From: Panicum virgatum
Taxonomy: Eukaryota > Streptophyta > Magnoliopsida > Poales > Poaceae
DNA length: 64,000 bases
Direction: 5' to 3'
NCBI RefSeq assembly: GCF_016808335.1
Contig: NC_053149.1
Coordinates: 15,055,714-15,119,713, forward strand
In this document: positions 1-10,990 of the stretch, piece by piece
How positions within the stretch are numbered: position 1 is the first letter of the stretch
Layout: every line of letters begins with the position of its first letter
The notes under the pieces: model-generated
Seen by the model: only the letters and a program-made list of their open reading frames with translations
Database searches by the model: none
Told to the model about the DNA's origin: nothing
Translations under genes and position numbers: made by a program

Positions 1-1472
1 TATTGACGCGAGGGTGTATCCCGTGGTATCGGTAGGTACTAAGTCATCCCTAGCCCATGTTGTTGAAGCACTCACTAAGAATAGCGCTTCTCGACCCCCA
101 AGTCTTTTTCGGGGAACCTTGACTTGCCACAAAGGCTAGACCACCAAGGCTCACCTTGATCCCACTTTCCACTGAGGAGTTTCTCCATGAAGGATGGGGT
201 CTCCACATCCTCGCACAAAGTCGTTGTCACCGCTCCACACCAAGACGGAGGGCCCAATATTTATCGGTGAGTCACCAAGACTTCAAGAGGTTGTCTCACC
301 GATATACAAGTTTGATTTACTCTAGAACTAGTGCACAAGGCAGCAACACCTTGCTCTCTTTCACTCTCTCACGAGCTAACCTAGCACTAACACTCTTAAA
401 GGTGTGCTAAGGACCAACGATGTGGTCACTTGGCACTTTGATGTCTTGGAGACGTTCTTCAATGTGTTTAGCTTCTCTGGACTCCAGCAACCTCAAATTA
501 CCTGGGGTAAGGCGTATATATAGCCCACCAACTCCATAGAGCCGTTGCTCTAACATTATCCTAAAATTGCACAGAGCGTCGGTTCAACCGGTTACATGGG
601 TTGGTTTAGCATGTCGTACACAGTCCGAGCTAGCCATTGAGCTTCTGATAGACGCCTGCTGCCGACATGGATGCACCAATGCCAACCAGTTCAACATGTC
701 TAGTGGTTCGTCTTTGCTTCAACCGCCTCAGCTTCTCCTAATGCACCGACCCTTTGTTTTTTCATAGCGTCGGTTTAACTGGTCGACTATTTTTGTTAGC
801 TGCTGCTTGACATGCTCTCTGGATAATGCCACTATCAATCCACCGACGTCTCTTGTGTATCGCGTCGATTTAATCGGTCGCTGGCATGAATCAGCTTCAT
901 GGTGATGTGTATTTTGGTCATAACTCTCTACTCCAAACTCTAATTTCAATGATCGTGTACTCCATAGAAAGCTTGTAAGATGCTCTACTAGATTTTCCAG
1001 AAGTCCAATTCATTAGATCACATTTTGTGTACCGGTTAAATGTGTTGGTTCAATCTACGCATTGGTCGGTTTAACCGGTCGTTCACACGGATCAGTTTGT
1101 TCTTATTTTGATCATAACTCTCTATTCCGAACTCCGATTTTAATGATCCTGGACTCTATGGAAAGCTTTTGAAATGCTCTACAAGATTCTCCTGAAATAT
1201 GACCCATTTGATTAGTCAAAATATAAATATGCATCGAACACTTCCAATTCATTCCTCTCATTATCCCGACTTTTGAGGTTTTCGTTGTGATTCACCTTTG
1301 GAACCTATAAAATCCTACAAGTATTCATCTGACACACATATTAGTCCCATGACTATGTTGTTACTTTTTTTTTTGAAATAAAAGGCAGGAGCTCTGCCGC
1401 TCAATTAAGACTATGTTGTTACTCAATCACCTAAATAAAAAACTATAGCCTAATGGGGTTATGTTCCTTACG
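1..1472 (-). mobile_element. Sirevirus-type LTR, cut by the window edge
   Basis: This stretch matches the inner and right-hand part of the solo LTR at 61391-62845. Shared landmarks are a 'gacgcg.ggtgt.tatcccgtgg' block, a 'CACTCACTAAGA' block also present in the Sirevirus LTR at 24.2 kb, several cgtcggttyaaccggt motifs, and a closing 'ttactcaatcacc...ggtt..ttccttac'. The LTR end appears as TTACG instead of TTACA. The first ~280 bases would lie left of the window. No primer site or polypurine tract follows 1472, so it is a solo LTR or the outer LTR of an element lying to the left. Orientation is inferred from the complete copia element at 23858-33943. Confidence 0.7.
1351..1423 (-). mobile_element. 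43-bp retroposed insertion with 15-bp target-site duplication
   Basis: GACTATGTTGTTACT occurs perfectly at 1351-1365 and 1409-1423. Between them is a 43-bp insert starting with a ten-base T run, so the poly(A) end is on the minus strand. It contains a GC-rich hairpin around ggcaggagctctgcc. The paralogous LTR at 62.8 kb has one copy of the target and no insert. This fits target-primed insertion of a severely 5'-truncated LINE or SINE. Confidence 0.8.
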
Positions 1473-2976
1473 CTTGTTTCTCCATTTCATTTTTTTATTT
1501 CTATTTTGCTAGAGCTGAGCCACCAATTACGTCCGTCCTCCTGTTGATTTCTCCTTCTTTCTATTGCATATTCTGTATTTGTGTTTTCCAGCTAAAGCCA
1601 AGCTACCAATCACGTAAATTATAATGTGGATCTGTGTCACCAATCAATGGATTTTTTGATTGATTTGAATTTGCAGATATACATCTCTTGTGCTCAAGGC
1701 CACCAAAGTTTTGCTAGCCGTTGTTGATGAGTTGGGTGGGTCAATACCAACGTATGAGACTGTATCGACTGTACAGTATAAGATACATTTCAAGATACCG
1801 CTAGAAGAAGGTAACATGTCAATGTTAGTCATGAGCCTACACTTGACGTTGCCTGTGGGAACACTATGCTCATTATGCTCTACGCTACATTCATGACGCT
1901 CCTAAAATTGGCATCAATGTCCTCGACTTTAGTTAGTCATCCGCCAGTGAAGTTAAACATAAGTGCGCAACTTTGCACGAGAAGTTAGTTGAAGCTAGAG
2001 TAATATATGAGTTTGTATATTACAGATGTTTGATGTTGGTAGATGGTATTGATTAAGAGAATGTGCAGAGGATCAATCAGCCGTCCATCAGCAATTAATG
2101 TCTTACATAGTAAGTGCACTTACTATACAATTTAATTCTCAAGCTAGAGTAGAATAGATTTTTGATCCTGCATTTCATATATAATTGTGCTTTGCACTTT
2201 TGTTGGTTAAAGGAAATTAAATTAAATATTTGTTATTTATGGAACCTATAGGATCCGTCCCCGCTTTATGACACACACATAGCTCCCATATATGGAATTA
2301 CATGGTGCAACGAAATTTAGTTATTTATTTATAATATTTTTTGGTAATCTTTTGTTATAATTCAATCAATTTAAATAATTTCACTTTAAACAGGTGCCTG
2401 TGGCACATGCTTTTCCACTATTTTAGGGTAATAACTGGAAATTAACTCGTATTATTACCAAAAGAACATACAATCTCACACTTAATATATAACTTGACAT
2501 TGACTCGTAGTATGCACTAAAAGAGCACACTACCTTTTACTTCCTCCTCTTTTTATAAGGACGTTCACAACCCAAAGATTCAAACATGTTAATCTTAATT
2601 TCACCACATTCTATATAAGAAGGTATATACTATAACATACAAATTTGGTATAATTATATTCATGTTTGTAAACCGTTCATATTATATCAATTTATAATCA
2701 TAAAAATCACAATATGCTAGTATGGGATATCTTATAATAGTATCCTGTAAAGGTATTGTACCGTTTACCACCATCTTTTTTTTTCAAAAAAAAAATTACC
2801 ACGATCTTTGGCGCATCCCGTAAGCACATGCAGATGCAGTCATTCGACACCGTACCGCAGCAGGCCAGCGGCCATGACAGGTGCACCAGAAAATCCAACG
2901 CAGTGCAGGTAAGGTCCCTGACGCGTGGCCCACGGGATCAGCCCGCGGACTATCCAATGCAAGGCATCCTATGGAG
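1473..2976. other. intergenic, no gene recognised
   Basis: This is AT-rich sequence between the LTR and the inverted-repeat element. Short ORFs are present but none has recognisable domains or codon bias. A micro-insertion lies at 2765-2809. Confidence 0.6.
2765..2809 (+). mobile_element. 17-bp A-tailed micro-insertion
   Basis: TTACCACCATCTTT (2765-2778) and TTACCACGATCTTT (2796-2809) flank a 17-bp insert made of a T run, one C and ten A. The flanks differ at one base. Structure matches the other micro-insertions in the window. Confidence 0.65.
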
Positions 2977-3716
2977 TATAGTTGGCCAGATGGGCCTGGC
3001 CCGACGGGCCGGCACTGGCACGGGCCGAAAAAGCACGGCCCGAGAATGATCCGGCCAGGATCCGTTCGTGCCTGGGCCATGCTAGGCCCAGTGCCGTGCA
3101 TGGGCCGCGATCGCGGCACGCGGCCCGAGCACGGGCACGGCCCGTTTAAGGCGGCGGCACGAACGCAGCACGGCGATGGCTGGTCGGCGCCTCCCCAATC
3201 CCCATCCCTAACCCTAAATCATTTCCTCTCTCTCCAATTCTCCATCGACCAGTAGGCAGCAGCCCGCCGACCCTCTTCACGTGCCACCGCCGCTCCTACC
3301 GCCCGCCCGCGCGCCTGCCTTGCCTCCACGCGCAGCTGCTGAGCGCCCGCCGGCCACCGCCGCCTTAGGCCGCCGTCACCCCCGCCCCCTGGCCTGCGCA
3401 AATCTACTCCGGCCGCCGTTGCCACCCTCGGCCCCCGGCCGGCGCAGGTCGTCCCCACCTCCCCGGCCGCCGCCGCCGCCATCCGACATTCCCTTCTCCA
3501 GTCCTCCCCCTTCTCTGCTCTGCGCCGGGCCGCCGGCCACCTCTGCCGTGCTGCCGTGCCCAAGGGCACGACACGGCACGCCGGCACCCTTGTAGGGCCG
3601 TGCCTGGGCCGATGCTTCGGCACGACGGCACTACGTGGCACGACAGGACAGTGTCGCTGTGCCCCGCCGTGCCGTGCTCCGCCGTGCCTGCCGTGCGACC
3701 CGTTTGGCCAGCTATA
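2977..3716. mobile_element. GC-rich element with inverted ends upstream of the YUCCA-like gene
   Basis: The left edge reads TATAGTTGGCCA and the right edge, reversed, reads TATAGCTGGCCA. Both are followed inward by GGGC/CACGGC-rich repeats (cacgggc, gcacggc and similar) in opposite orientation on the two sides. The core holds proline/alanine-rich ORFs in several frames, as expected of GC-rich non-coding DNA. Flanks ATGGAG and ATGAAG may be a decayed duplication. It may be a foldback or hAT-like element; the class is not certain. It sits about 100 bp upstream of the TATA box at 3822. Confidence 0.45.
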
Positions 3717-3821
3717 ATGAAGACTGCCATATGGACCCCTCCGCCGCCACCGCGAGGACCCTTCCACGGCACTCCACCTGACCTGACCCCGCCTCCACCC
3801 ACTTCCCCGCCCCCACGTCCC

Positions 3822-3828
3822 TATAAAA
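3822..3828 (+). promoter_or_regulatory. TATA box of the YUCCA-like gene
   Basis: TATAAAA lies in a C-rich context 101 bp upstream of the ATG at 3929. This spacing allows a 5' leader of about 70 bases. Confidence 0.6.
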
Positions 3829-3928
3829 GCCTCCAATGGAAAAGGGCAAGGCCCATCACTTGCCTTGTACTCCTCTGTGCTCTCTCACTTCACGTGCACT
3901 CCCTCCGATCCGCCTGGAGCTCGGGGCG

Positions 3929-6340
3929 ATGGCGGCGGTGGCGGAGGAGGAGGTGATCATCGTGGGCGCCGGGCAGTCGGGCATCGCCGTGGCGGCGTGC
4001 CTGTCCCTGCGCGGCGTGCGGAGCCTGGTCCTGGAGCGCGACGACTGCGTGGGGTCGCTGTGGCGGAAGCGCGCCTACGACCGCCTCCACCTCCACCTCG
4101 CCAAGCAGTACTGCGCGCTGCCGCACCTGCCGCACCCGGACGAGGCCCCCACCTACCTACCCCGCGACGACTACGCCCGCTACCTCGACGGCTACGCGGC
4201 GCGGTTCGCCGTGCGCACGCGCCTCCACCGCGAGGTCCGGTCGGCGCGGTTCGACGCCGGGGGGAGCGGGCGGTGGGAGGTCGAGGCCGTCGACCTCGCC
4301 ACGGGCCGGCCCGAGGCGTACGCGGCGAGGTTCCTGGTCGTGGCGGCCGGGGAGAACGACGAGAAGTTCGTGCCCGAGGTGCCCGGGCTGGAGGCGTTCC
4401 CGGGCCCGGTGGTGCACGCCGCCGAGTACCGGTCGGCCGAGGGGATGCGCGGGAAGGCCGTGCTCGTCGTCGGTGCGGCAACTCCGGCATGGAGATCGCC
4501 TACGACCTGGCCGCCGGCGGCGCCGTCACCTCCATCGCCGCCCGCAGCGAGGTCAGTCAGTACGTACACCGCTAGCTCGATCATCGACCATTCCCTGCCA
4601 CACCCACACTGAGCGTAGACAGCAGGAAATTATTTGATTATTAGCCACTACTCACTAGTCGCAAGCTCTGCGGGCCGCCCGGCGATCACATGTGCCAGCG
4701 TGGCGCCTAGCTTGACAGCCCAAGTGTGCTGCCGCGAGGATGGCCTTGGTGCATCCGTGGCGGCATGCATGCAGGGTGCTCGATCGAATCTGCATGGGAA
4801 GCCCTTGTCCGGTCACTGCTCTCGGTTCACATCCATCCATATCCTCCTGTCTGCGAAGCTAGCAACATGTCCCTACTCGCCTTTGGATCCATGCGTGGAT
4901 GGTCTCTCCCCCTCTATATATATAGTATTTTTGTCCATATGATATATTTATATATAGTAAATACCATGATGTTTAGGGGGCAGTAACAATATTTGAGATC
5001 GGTTTGCATCGACGTTGTTGACTATAAAAGTAGTACTAGTACATGATCTAGGTAATCTGTTGCATCTTACCTTATACTTGAGATGAAAGGGTCTCTACCT
5101 GATTTGGCTAGATGACACCAGTAGCACTCCTCGGGTCCTGACTGCCCAGATGAAGAGAGATAGAATAGCTAATTATATATTCTAAGCCTCTGAACACTAG
5201 GTGGTCGATTTTGATCCCAGAAGAAATTTGTAATAAACTAATCGAGTTGGTTGATTTATTTATTGCTGATTTGGAACTAATTAATCTCCATCGGCGGACG
5301 GCGTGCAATCATGCAGCTTCACCTGGTGACCAGGGAGATCTGGAACGTGGCGATGGCGCTGTACGGGTACCACGTCCCGGCGTGGGTCATCGACAAGCTG
5401 GTGCTGCTCATGTGCGCCGTCGTGTTCGGCGACACCGCCCAGTACGGCCTCCGCCGCCCCGCCGTGGGGCCCTTCACCATGAAGCTCACCACCCCGGCCT
5501 ACCCCATCATGGACGTCGGCACCTACGCCAAGATCCGGAGCGGCGAGGTCCGGGTCCTCCCCGCCGCCGTCAAGAGCGTCCGCGGCAACGTCGTCGAGTT
5601 CGCCGACGGGCGGCGGCACCCCTTCGACGCCATCGTCCTCGCCACCGGCTACCGGAGCACCGTCAGGCGCTGGCTCCAGGTAGGTATACGTGGCAGATGT
5701 AATTCACGCACCTGTATGCGTGGTGCATCATGTGCAAATTTTTGTGCAAGTATCCATGGCAACTTTGGGCCGGTGCACCGTATATGCATCATGATCTGCA
5801 CTGACAAAAAGCTAGCACTGCACATTTGCATCCGTGATGATCATCAGCTGTGTCCGTGCATGAACATGTGGTGCGTGAGACTTTGCCTGGAAGCAAAGCT
5901 CTGACCGGCCGGCCGGCCGGCTTCATCTTTGCTTGCATGCTCGCCCTAGCTACTTGCAAGCTGCAATGATCTTGTATGCATTATAATACATGGTCCCATG
6001 CATGGCCTCAGCTGCTATATAATATAGTACATATCATATCTTGAGTTGATGCTGATCGATCTGGTTGTGTCTTTGGAAAAAAAAAATTGATCGATCTGGT
6101 TGTCAACGATTTCTTCAGAGTGAGGACGGGCTGATCGGCGACGACGGCATGGCGGCGCGGGGCTTCCCAGAGCACTGGAAGGGGGAGAACGGGCTGTACT
6201 GCGCGGGGATGGCGCGGAGGGGCATCTACGGCAGCTACGAGGACGCCGAGCTCATCGCCGGCGACATCAGCAAGCTGCTGCGCCCCAAGGAGGATAAGGG
6301 GGACGGCGCCGCCCGCACCAACGGCTCCTATAGCTACTAG
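3929..6340 (+). CDS. YUCCA-like flavin-containing monooxygenase, 3 exons, one frameshift
   Basis: YUCCA enzymes are FAD- and NADPH-dependent monooxygenases that convert indole-3-pyruvate to indole-3-acetic acid (auxin). Exons are 3929-4551, 5317-5679 and 6119-6340, all with GT..AG introns. The product would be about 402 residues, normal for the family. Near the N-terminus is the FAD-binding GAGQSG motif. Exon 2 carries LATGYRSTVRRWL, and exon 3 carries the family-typical FPEHWKGENGLYCAGM and RRGIYGSYEDAELIA. The second dinucleotide-binding motif (VVGxGNSGMEIAYDL in relatives) is broken. One base is missing between 4473 and 4474, so exon 1 is 623 nt instead of a multiple of three and the frame runs to a stop near 4612. 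All later exons remain open in the correct phase, which suggests a recent lesion or an assembly error. The short N-terminus and the MDVGTYAKIRSGE block resemble the YUC10/11 branch. A micro-insertion sits in intron 2. Confidence 0.85.
6053..6103 (+). mobile_element. 19-bp A-tailed micro-insertion in YUCCA intron 2
   Basis: TGATCGATCTGGTTGT occurs perfectly at 6053-6068 and 6088-6103. Between them is a 19-bp insert, gtctttgg followed by ten A and a T. It lies 15 bp upstream of the exon 3 boundary, so it extends the stretch immediately before the splice acceptor. Confidence 0.75.
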
Positions 6341-6463
6341 CAGGTCATCGAGCACTCGCGACCGTCCGATGCGTGGGCAACGTACGGCTGTCATCACCTC
6401 GCCGGCTCTTTGCTTTGTTAGGGAATAGCCGCTCTTTTATCAGAAGCGCCGGTCTGTCTCCTT

Positions 6464-6469
6464 AATAAA
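6464..6469 (+). terminator. poly(A) signal of the YUCCA-like gene
   Basis: AATAAA occurs 124 bp after the stop codon at 6340, in a position usual for plant 3' ends. Confidence 0.5.
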
Positions 6470-6532
6470 GAGTTGAGGAATAGGAGAAGAATCCACTCAA
6501 CGGTCATGCACTATGTTAGCCTGTGTCGAAAA

Positions 6533-7894
6533 TCGCCGACGGTTGTATATATATATATATATGAAACCCACTAAGTGTCATAATTGTATTTCTCTCAATC
6601 CTCGTGCTGCCACGTCATCAATCCACTAAGTGCCATGTTGCTATGTCATCAACCCACTAAGTGTCATAATTTCTATTTCTCTCAGTCATGTTTTTCAATA
6701 TGTTGCGGTTCATCAAAAGTATAAATAAAGAAGAAGTCGAACAGCCAAATTTTTATTTTATCAATTAAATATTACTCTATGCAACATACATATGTTAAAT
6801 CCCCTCCCTTTATTTTCTTTTATTATTGTCTCATGAACATTATTTTCATTTATCAATTAAATATTAGTCTATCTAATATTAATAAATAAATCCACATTTG
6901 TTTCAAAAAGAAAAACAATTAATCTCCTATGGTATTTATGTCTTCTCAAATTGATACATTCCACTAAGAAACGTTAACAAAAAGAAAAATAATTAGTCTC
7001 CTATGGTATTTCTGTCTTCTAAGATTGATACATCCCACTAGAAAATGTTAATTTATATTTCTCTCCATCCCCATTGAGCCACCAACAATGGAAGAAGCAC
7101 TCCTTCATCCATCTTACTATGTCTCTTCATTTCTCTCATGTTTGTAACTTGATCATCCAAGCTGCCATTTCCTTAAGTCTCTCTATCTAACAATACACTA
7201 CCACCACCACCCCTTCCACTTCTCATGATCTGTAGAACCCAACGCTCTATATATTTTACTTAGTCGAAGCCATCGTAGCGTTACACACACACTCGACTCC
7301 ATTATTCCATTCGGTTTTGGTAGCTCCTTACCTTCCCCCATTGTTTTGCTACTCTTAAATTTTGTCTTGCATCACTGTGGCATGCAGGAAGATCACCGTG
7401 AAGGATTGTTCCAGGTCTCTTCTCTTCAATGTTACACATTCATTCATTATGTTCTGATATTGACACTATGTTTGGTTCCTCCTTAATATTTTACTATTTG
7501 ATACAACTATATTTTCAATTATCAACATTTCACACACAACTGCATTCCTCACATTTCATTTTAAAAAAATATTTGCATAAATTTCGCTTAGCCAAAGAGT
7601 CGATACAAAGTCGAATCACTTCACAAAATGATGCAGATTTTTTCCATTTTCTCCTAGAATAAAATTAAAGCGATCTTACCATACCAATTACGATTCCTCT
7701 TTTTATTAGTTTCATCAACTTGAAATTTTTATATGTACTTCAATTTTAGTATTTAAGCATATCTTATATACAACTATGCCATATATCTCCAATGCTAAAA
7801 TTGACTACAACTTCATATCTCCATCTTTTCAATACACTCAACTTCAATATTTTTGTCCACAAATCCCGCAGTAATGCGCGGGGTATTCAACTAG
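6533..7894 (+). mobile_element. non-autonomous Helitron
   Basis: The 3' end has the Helitron signature. A CCCGC..GCGGG hairpin at 7865-7883 is followed about 8 bp later by CTAG (7891-7894) and then a host T. The 5' end is proposed at the TC of 6533, preceded by A and followed by a (TA)n run and 'aaacccactaagtgtcataat'. Helitrons insert between A and T without a duplication, which fits both edges. The body is AT-rich and non-coding, with 'cacgtcatc' and 'ctaagtg' repeats and an internal tandem duplication. The 3' end is clear; the 5' end is less certain. Confidence 0.6.
6905..7053. repeat. tandem duplication of about 74 bp inside the Helitron
   Basis: Two adjacent diverged copies each contain aaaaagaaaaayaatta, then tctcctatggtattt, then tgtcttct, then gatacat.ccacta. 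They start near 6906 and 6978. They differ by several substitutions, so the duplication is not recent. Confidence 0.7.
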
Positions 7895-8142
7895 TATTAT
7901 TTATACTGCTACTCCGTAGGTGCTATAGCTTGTGAGATACGTGGATGTTAGCTGCTCACAAATTAAAAAACAAGGTCATGAAACAGCTAGCAACTAGACG
8001 CTGTCCACGATCGGTCGGTTAGGACGACGAGTGTGCTGGCTGGAGTGGAAACAAGATTAAATTTGTTGCATTTTGTAATGGTTAGCATATGTGGAAACAA
8101 GATTTAAATGCGCTTGAATCTTTGATTCGGCCGCCGTGTTCC
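7895..8142. other. intergenic, nothing recognised
   Basis: Short gap between the Helitron and the Tourist-like MITE, with no ORF or repeat of note. Confidence 0.5.
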
Positions 8143-8145
8143 TAA

Positions 8146-8322
8146 GGCCAATCTTAGTGGAGAGTGTCATCGCATAATTACAAAAACTGTAAACTAGATA
8201 ACCGAGCTAGAGGAGTGTCATGATAGTGACACTCCTCTTACATCCTATGACACTCCCTCTTCGCGATGTCAGCAAATTTAATGCTCATAACAATCTCAAG
8301 ATACCTCCTACCGAGATTGGGC
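8146..8322. mobile_element. Tourist-like MITE (177 bp)
   Basis: The ends GGCCAATCTTAGTGGAGAG and, reversed, GCCCAATCTCGGTAGGAGG are inverted repeats. TAA target duplications sit on both sides (8143-8145 and 8323-8325), as expected of PIF/Harbinger-derived Tourist elements. The centre holds a perfect 12-bp stem (8209-8220 with 8227-8238, AGAGGAGTGTCA and its complement) around a 6-base loop. Confidence 0.75.
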
Positions 8323-8467
8323 TAATGGTCGTTGCCATAATGCCATGTGATCTTGCGTTTGTGTCCCAACAACTACGTGCAAGAGATTCTGGAGCTGATA
8401 ATTAATAGCGGGGCACAACCGTCTGTCTTTATAATAGGTTTGACCGATGTGTATAGCGCTTAACTAA

Positions 8468-9371
8468 CACTACTACAAAAAAATATTTGTAAGAGAGGGT
8501 AAAAATTTATTTTTAGGGGCGGGTACCTCATCCGCCCCAGCTTTTCGCAGCTAAAAAATTGTTTGTAGGGGCAGATAACGTGTCCACCCTGAAAATCTAT
8601 TTCTAGAGCAAGCCATACCTCAATGAGCTGGATCGGTTTCAACGGAACGACCATGCTGCTGCGTCGCCGCTGCCATGCGCCACGCTACTGTGCGCTCACG
8701 CTGCCTGCCACGTGGACAGCCCCTAAGAGAGATGACGAGGAGAGAGAGAGATTGAGAGAGAGAGGGGGAAGGTAGGGTGAGGAAAAAGATAAGGAAGAGA
8801 GAGTGCCTGAGGGAAGCAGCTGGTGGGCCGGACGATCCTTGATTCCTTGAGCACTTGATTCAGCTAATGAGCTCGCAGTTTTGCTCATTATGCGGATCCC
8901 CGCCACTTGACACGTACCAGCTACATTTTCAGGGGCAGACAACGCCCCCACCATCTCTACAAATAACTTTCAAAGGCGGGTAACGCCTCCCGCCTCTGCA
9001 AATAATTTTTTATTTTGAAATTTTTTAAACAAAAATATATAGCAAAAAATAATTAAAAAAGTGAAATTTTACCATAAGCCTATTGTGTTAAAAATATCAA
9101 AACTATATTTCAGCGTATAAAATGGTTAACATTGTGAAATCATAATACTCACTCACTCTACTCTTTCATACAACTCAATGCTCACTTTATTGCTATTTTT
9201 AATTAAATAGAATTTTTGGAATAAATTTGAAAATTATTTGTAGAGATGGGTGAGGAGCTGACCCGCCTCTAATAATGCATTTTCAGGGATGGTTACAGTA
9301 GCAAAAGGGTCACATTTTGACTCACCTTTAGAAAAAATCAAAGTGTTCCTACGAATTATTTTTGTACAGTG
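8468..9371. mobile_element. non-autonomous CACTA element (904 bp)
   Basis: It begins CACTACTACAAAAAAATA and its reversed end reads CACTGTACAAAAATAATT. It is flanked by TAA on both sides (8465-8467 and 9372-9374), the 3-bp duplication of CACTA transposons. Sub-terminal copies of 'ggggcgg(g)ta' and 'acccgcc' in both orientations are typical binding repeats. There is no transposase, so movement would need a related autonomous element. Confidence 0.85.
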
Positions 9372-9391
9372 TAATGCTATGCATATCAGTC

Positions 9392-9530
9392 AGACCTAGA
9401 GTATCATAGAGAATCTGAGTTTTTTTATGGTCCTGCATGCAATGCATGAGACTTATTTATAGCACTTCGGTTAGACGTATCATTGAGAATCTGATTTTTA
9501 TTGTTCTGCATGCAACGCATGGGACTATTA
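9392..9530. repeat. direct repeat, two diverged copies 79 bp apart
   Basis: Copies at about 9392-9455 and 9471-9530 share gtatcat.gagaatctga and ctgcatgcaa.gcatg.gact. Several substitutions separate them. Confidence 0.65.
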
Positions 9531-9995
9531 TTCTAGCTTCTGGTCCGCCCTATTAAAAGAAAAACACAGTGCCATACGCATATATACTAAGTGTGAGGAT
9601 CAGCATCATCATTTACTTGAGGAAGAGGGGAAGGAGAGAAGAGTTAGCGCTTCATAAAGAGCTGTCTCTAGCATGACTCTCGAACGACTCTTGCCGGGGG
9701 ACGCCACCATGCGCATATATAGTACGGGTCTCGATGGTCAAGTTGCTAATGGTTTGGGAATAGCAGGTGGTAGCGGTTTAGATTTTGTATTGGTTCTGTT
9801 TCAATTTGATGGAAAATTGTTGATCTAGTGATCAATCTGATTTGGTTTGATTTGATTTCACAAGAGAAATGGTTTAACTCGGTTTGGAACATCAAATCAA
9901 TACCGCCGAGGGGTAAATATTCTACTGACCATACAAAAATTATATATATATGTGTGTGGGGGGGGGGATCATTTCTACAATCACTTATAGCTACA
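9531..9995. other. intergenic, nothing recognised
   Basis: Non-coding sequence. It contains a run of at least nine G near 9957-9967 just before the palindrome. Confidence 0.5.
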
Positions 9996-10067
9996 TATAC
10001 AAATGAAAATCCGGGTTAGGTAACGAAATTATAATTTCGTTACCTAACCCGGATTTTCATTTGTATA
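9996..10067. repeat. perfect 72-bp palindrome
   Basis: Two 36-bp arms, with no spacer and no mismatch, meet between 10031 and 10032. Each arm runs from tatacaaatgaaaatccggg at its outer edge to cgaaatta at the centre. The identity stops sharply at both outer edges. It could be two transposon ends joined head to head or the remnant of a foldback element; no family is assigned. Confidence 0.9.
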
Positions 10068-10819
10068 GTTGTCAGAGTCTAACATTTGAGCTGCGGCCTG
10101 TGGAAGCTCCACGCAGGAGTAGTGTGTCAGGGAGGATGACACGGAGCATGTCGCGGATTGCTGCCATGAACATGCCCTTGCCTCCTCCCCATACATTTCA
10201 TGGTTATGCAGGTACTTAAGCTCAACCCACGGATGTAGCTGGGTCCTCCTCTGGGTACCAACCCAGTTGGGATCAGTACATCCCGTAGCCGGACGCATGG
10301 GCATCGTCCTGGCAGAGTGAAGGGAGTGCTGAATGGCAACAGCCCGGGAGGACGGACTGGGGTTACAATAGCTCTAGTTCGGGAGGAACTCCTCCACTCT
10401 TCACTGCTCATCGTTCATACTCTGCTCGAAGCTAACATTGGGTTTTATTTCCAGGATCCGGCTCTTGACATGTGGCCCACATATAGGTCTAGCCACATTG
10501 CTTTGAACTGAGTAGCGACTAGTCATACTAAGTCATCTCCAACAAAGTTCAGACAATTGTGGTAAAATTTTGTGGTGTGAACGTGTTTTATTTCTAGGGT
10601 CCGATTCCAACGCTGGATCCATATTTATATATAGTCATACTGTTTTGCACAAAATATCCATTTCAACCCAACCTACTAGCAGGTCTAGATGGAGTGGTGT
10701 TTGGTTTTCACATATGCTATGGGGTGGTTTGGAGTGGTTTATGTCCTTATATTTAATAAAAATAGTTTGGGGAAGATTTGGTCTGGATCTCGGACCACTA
10801 GCAGCTTGACTCAATGGCA
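10068..10819 (+). other. degenerate coding-like sequence, family unknown
   Basis: One plus-strand frame from about 10160 to 10410 reads as a low-complexity protein rich in Q, S, P, W and G (for example GYQPSWDQYI and WQQPGRTDWGYN), interrupted by stops. This looks like the tail of a decayed plant or transposon gene. I could not name it. The remainder, to 10819, is non-coding. Confidence 0.25.
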
Positions 10820-10990
10820 AGATGGCCGCCGCAGGATGACACCATATGACCGAAGGAGTGGAAGATGACCTTGCGCATCCCTTGTCGTCGACGAGAAGGT
10901 CGAGCGAGGGTGGGCCCATCACATCAATCGTCCGCGATCGCGATGCACAGGAACCATGGGTTATCAATCTATCTGTATAGGCTGCTGATT
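10820..10990 (-). repeat. duplicated gypsy gag-region fragment, copy 1
   Basis: This block matches 11535-11690: 'gtcg.cgacgag.aggtcgagc.a.ggt.ggcccatcacatcaa' followed by 'gg.aaccatgggttatcaatc'. The two copies are diverged by roughly a tenth of their bases. Copy 2 is contiguous with recognisable gag sequence, so this is a second remnant of the same element. Confidence 0.6.

Noticed and set aside
3219..3836. Long overlapping ORFs on both strands upstream of the YUCCA-like gene
   Set aside because: They are proline/arginine/alanine-rich in every frame, which extreme GC content produces without selection; no domain, and they lie in the inverted-repeat element.
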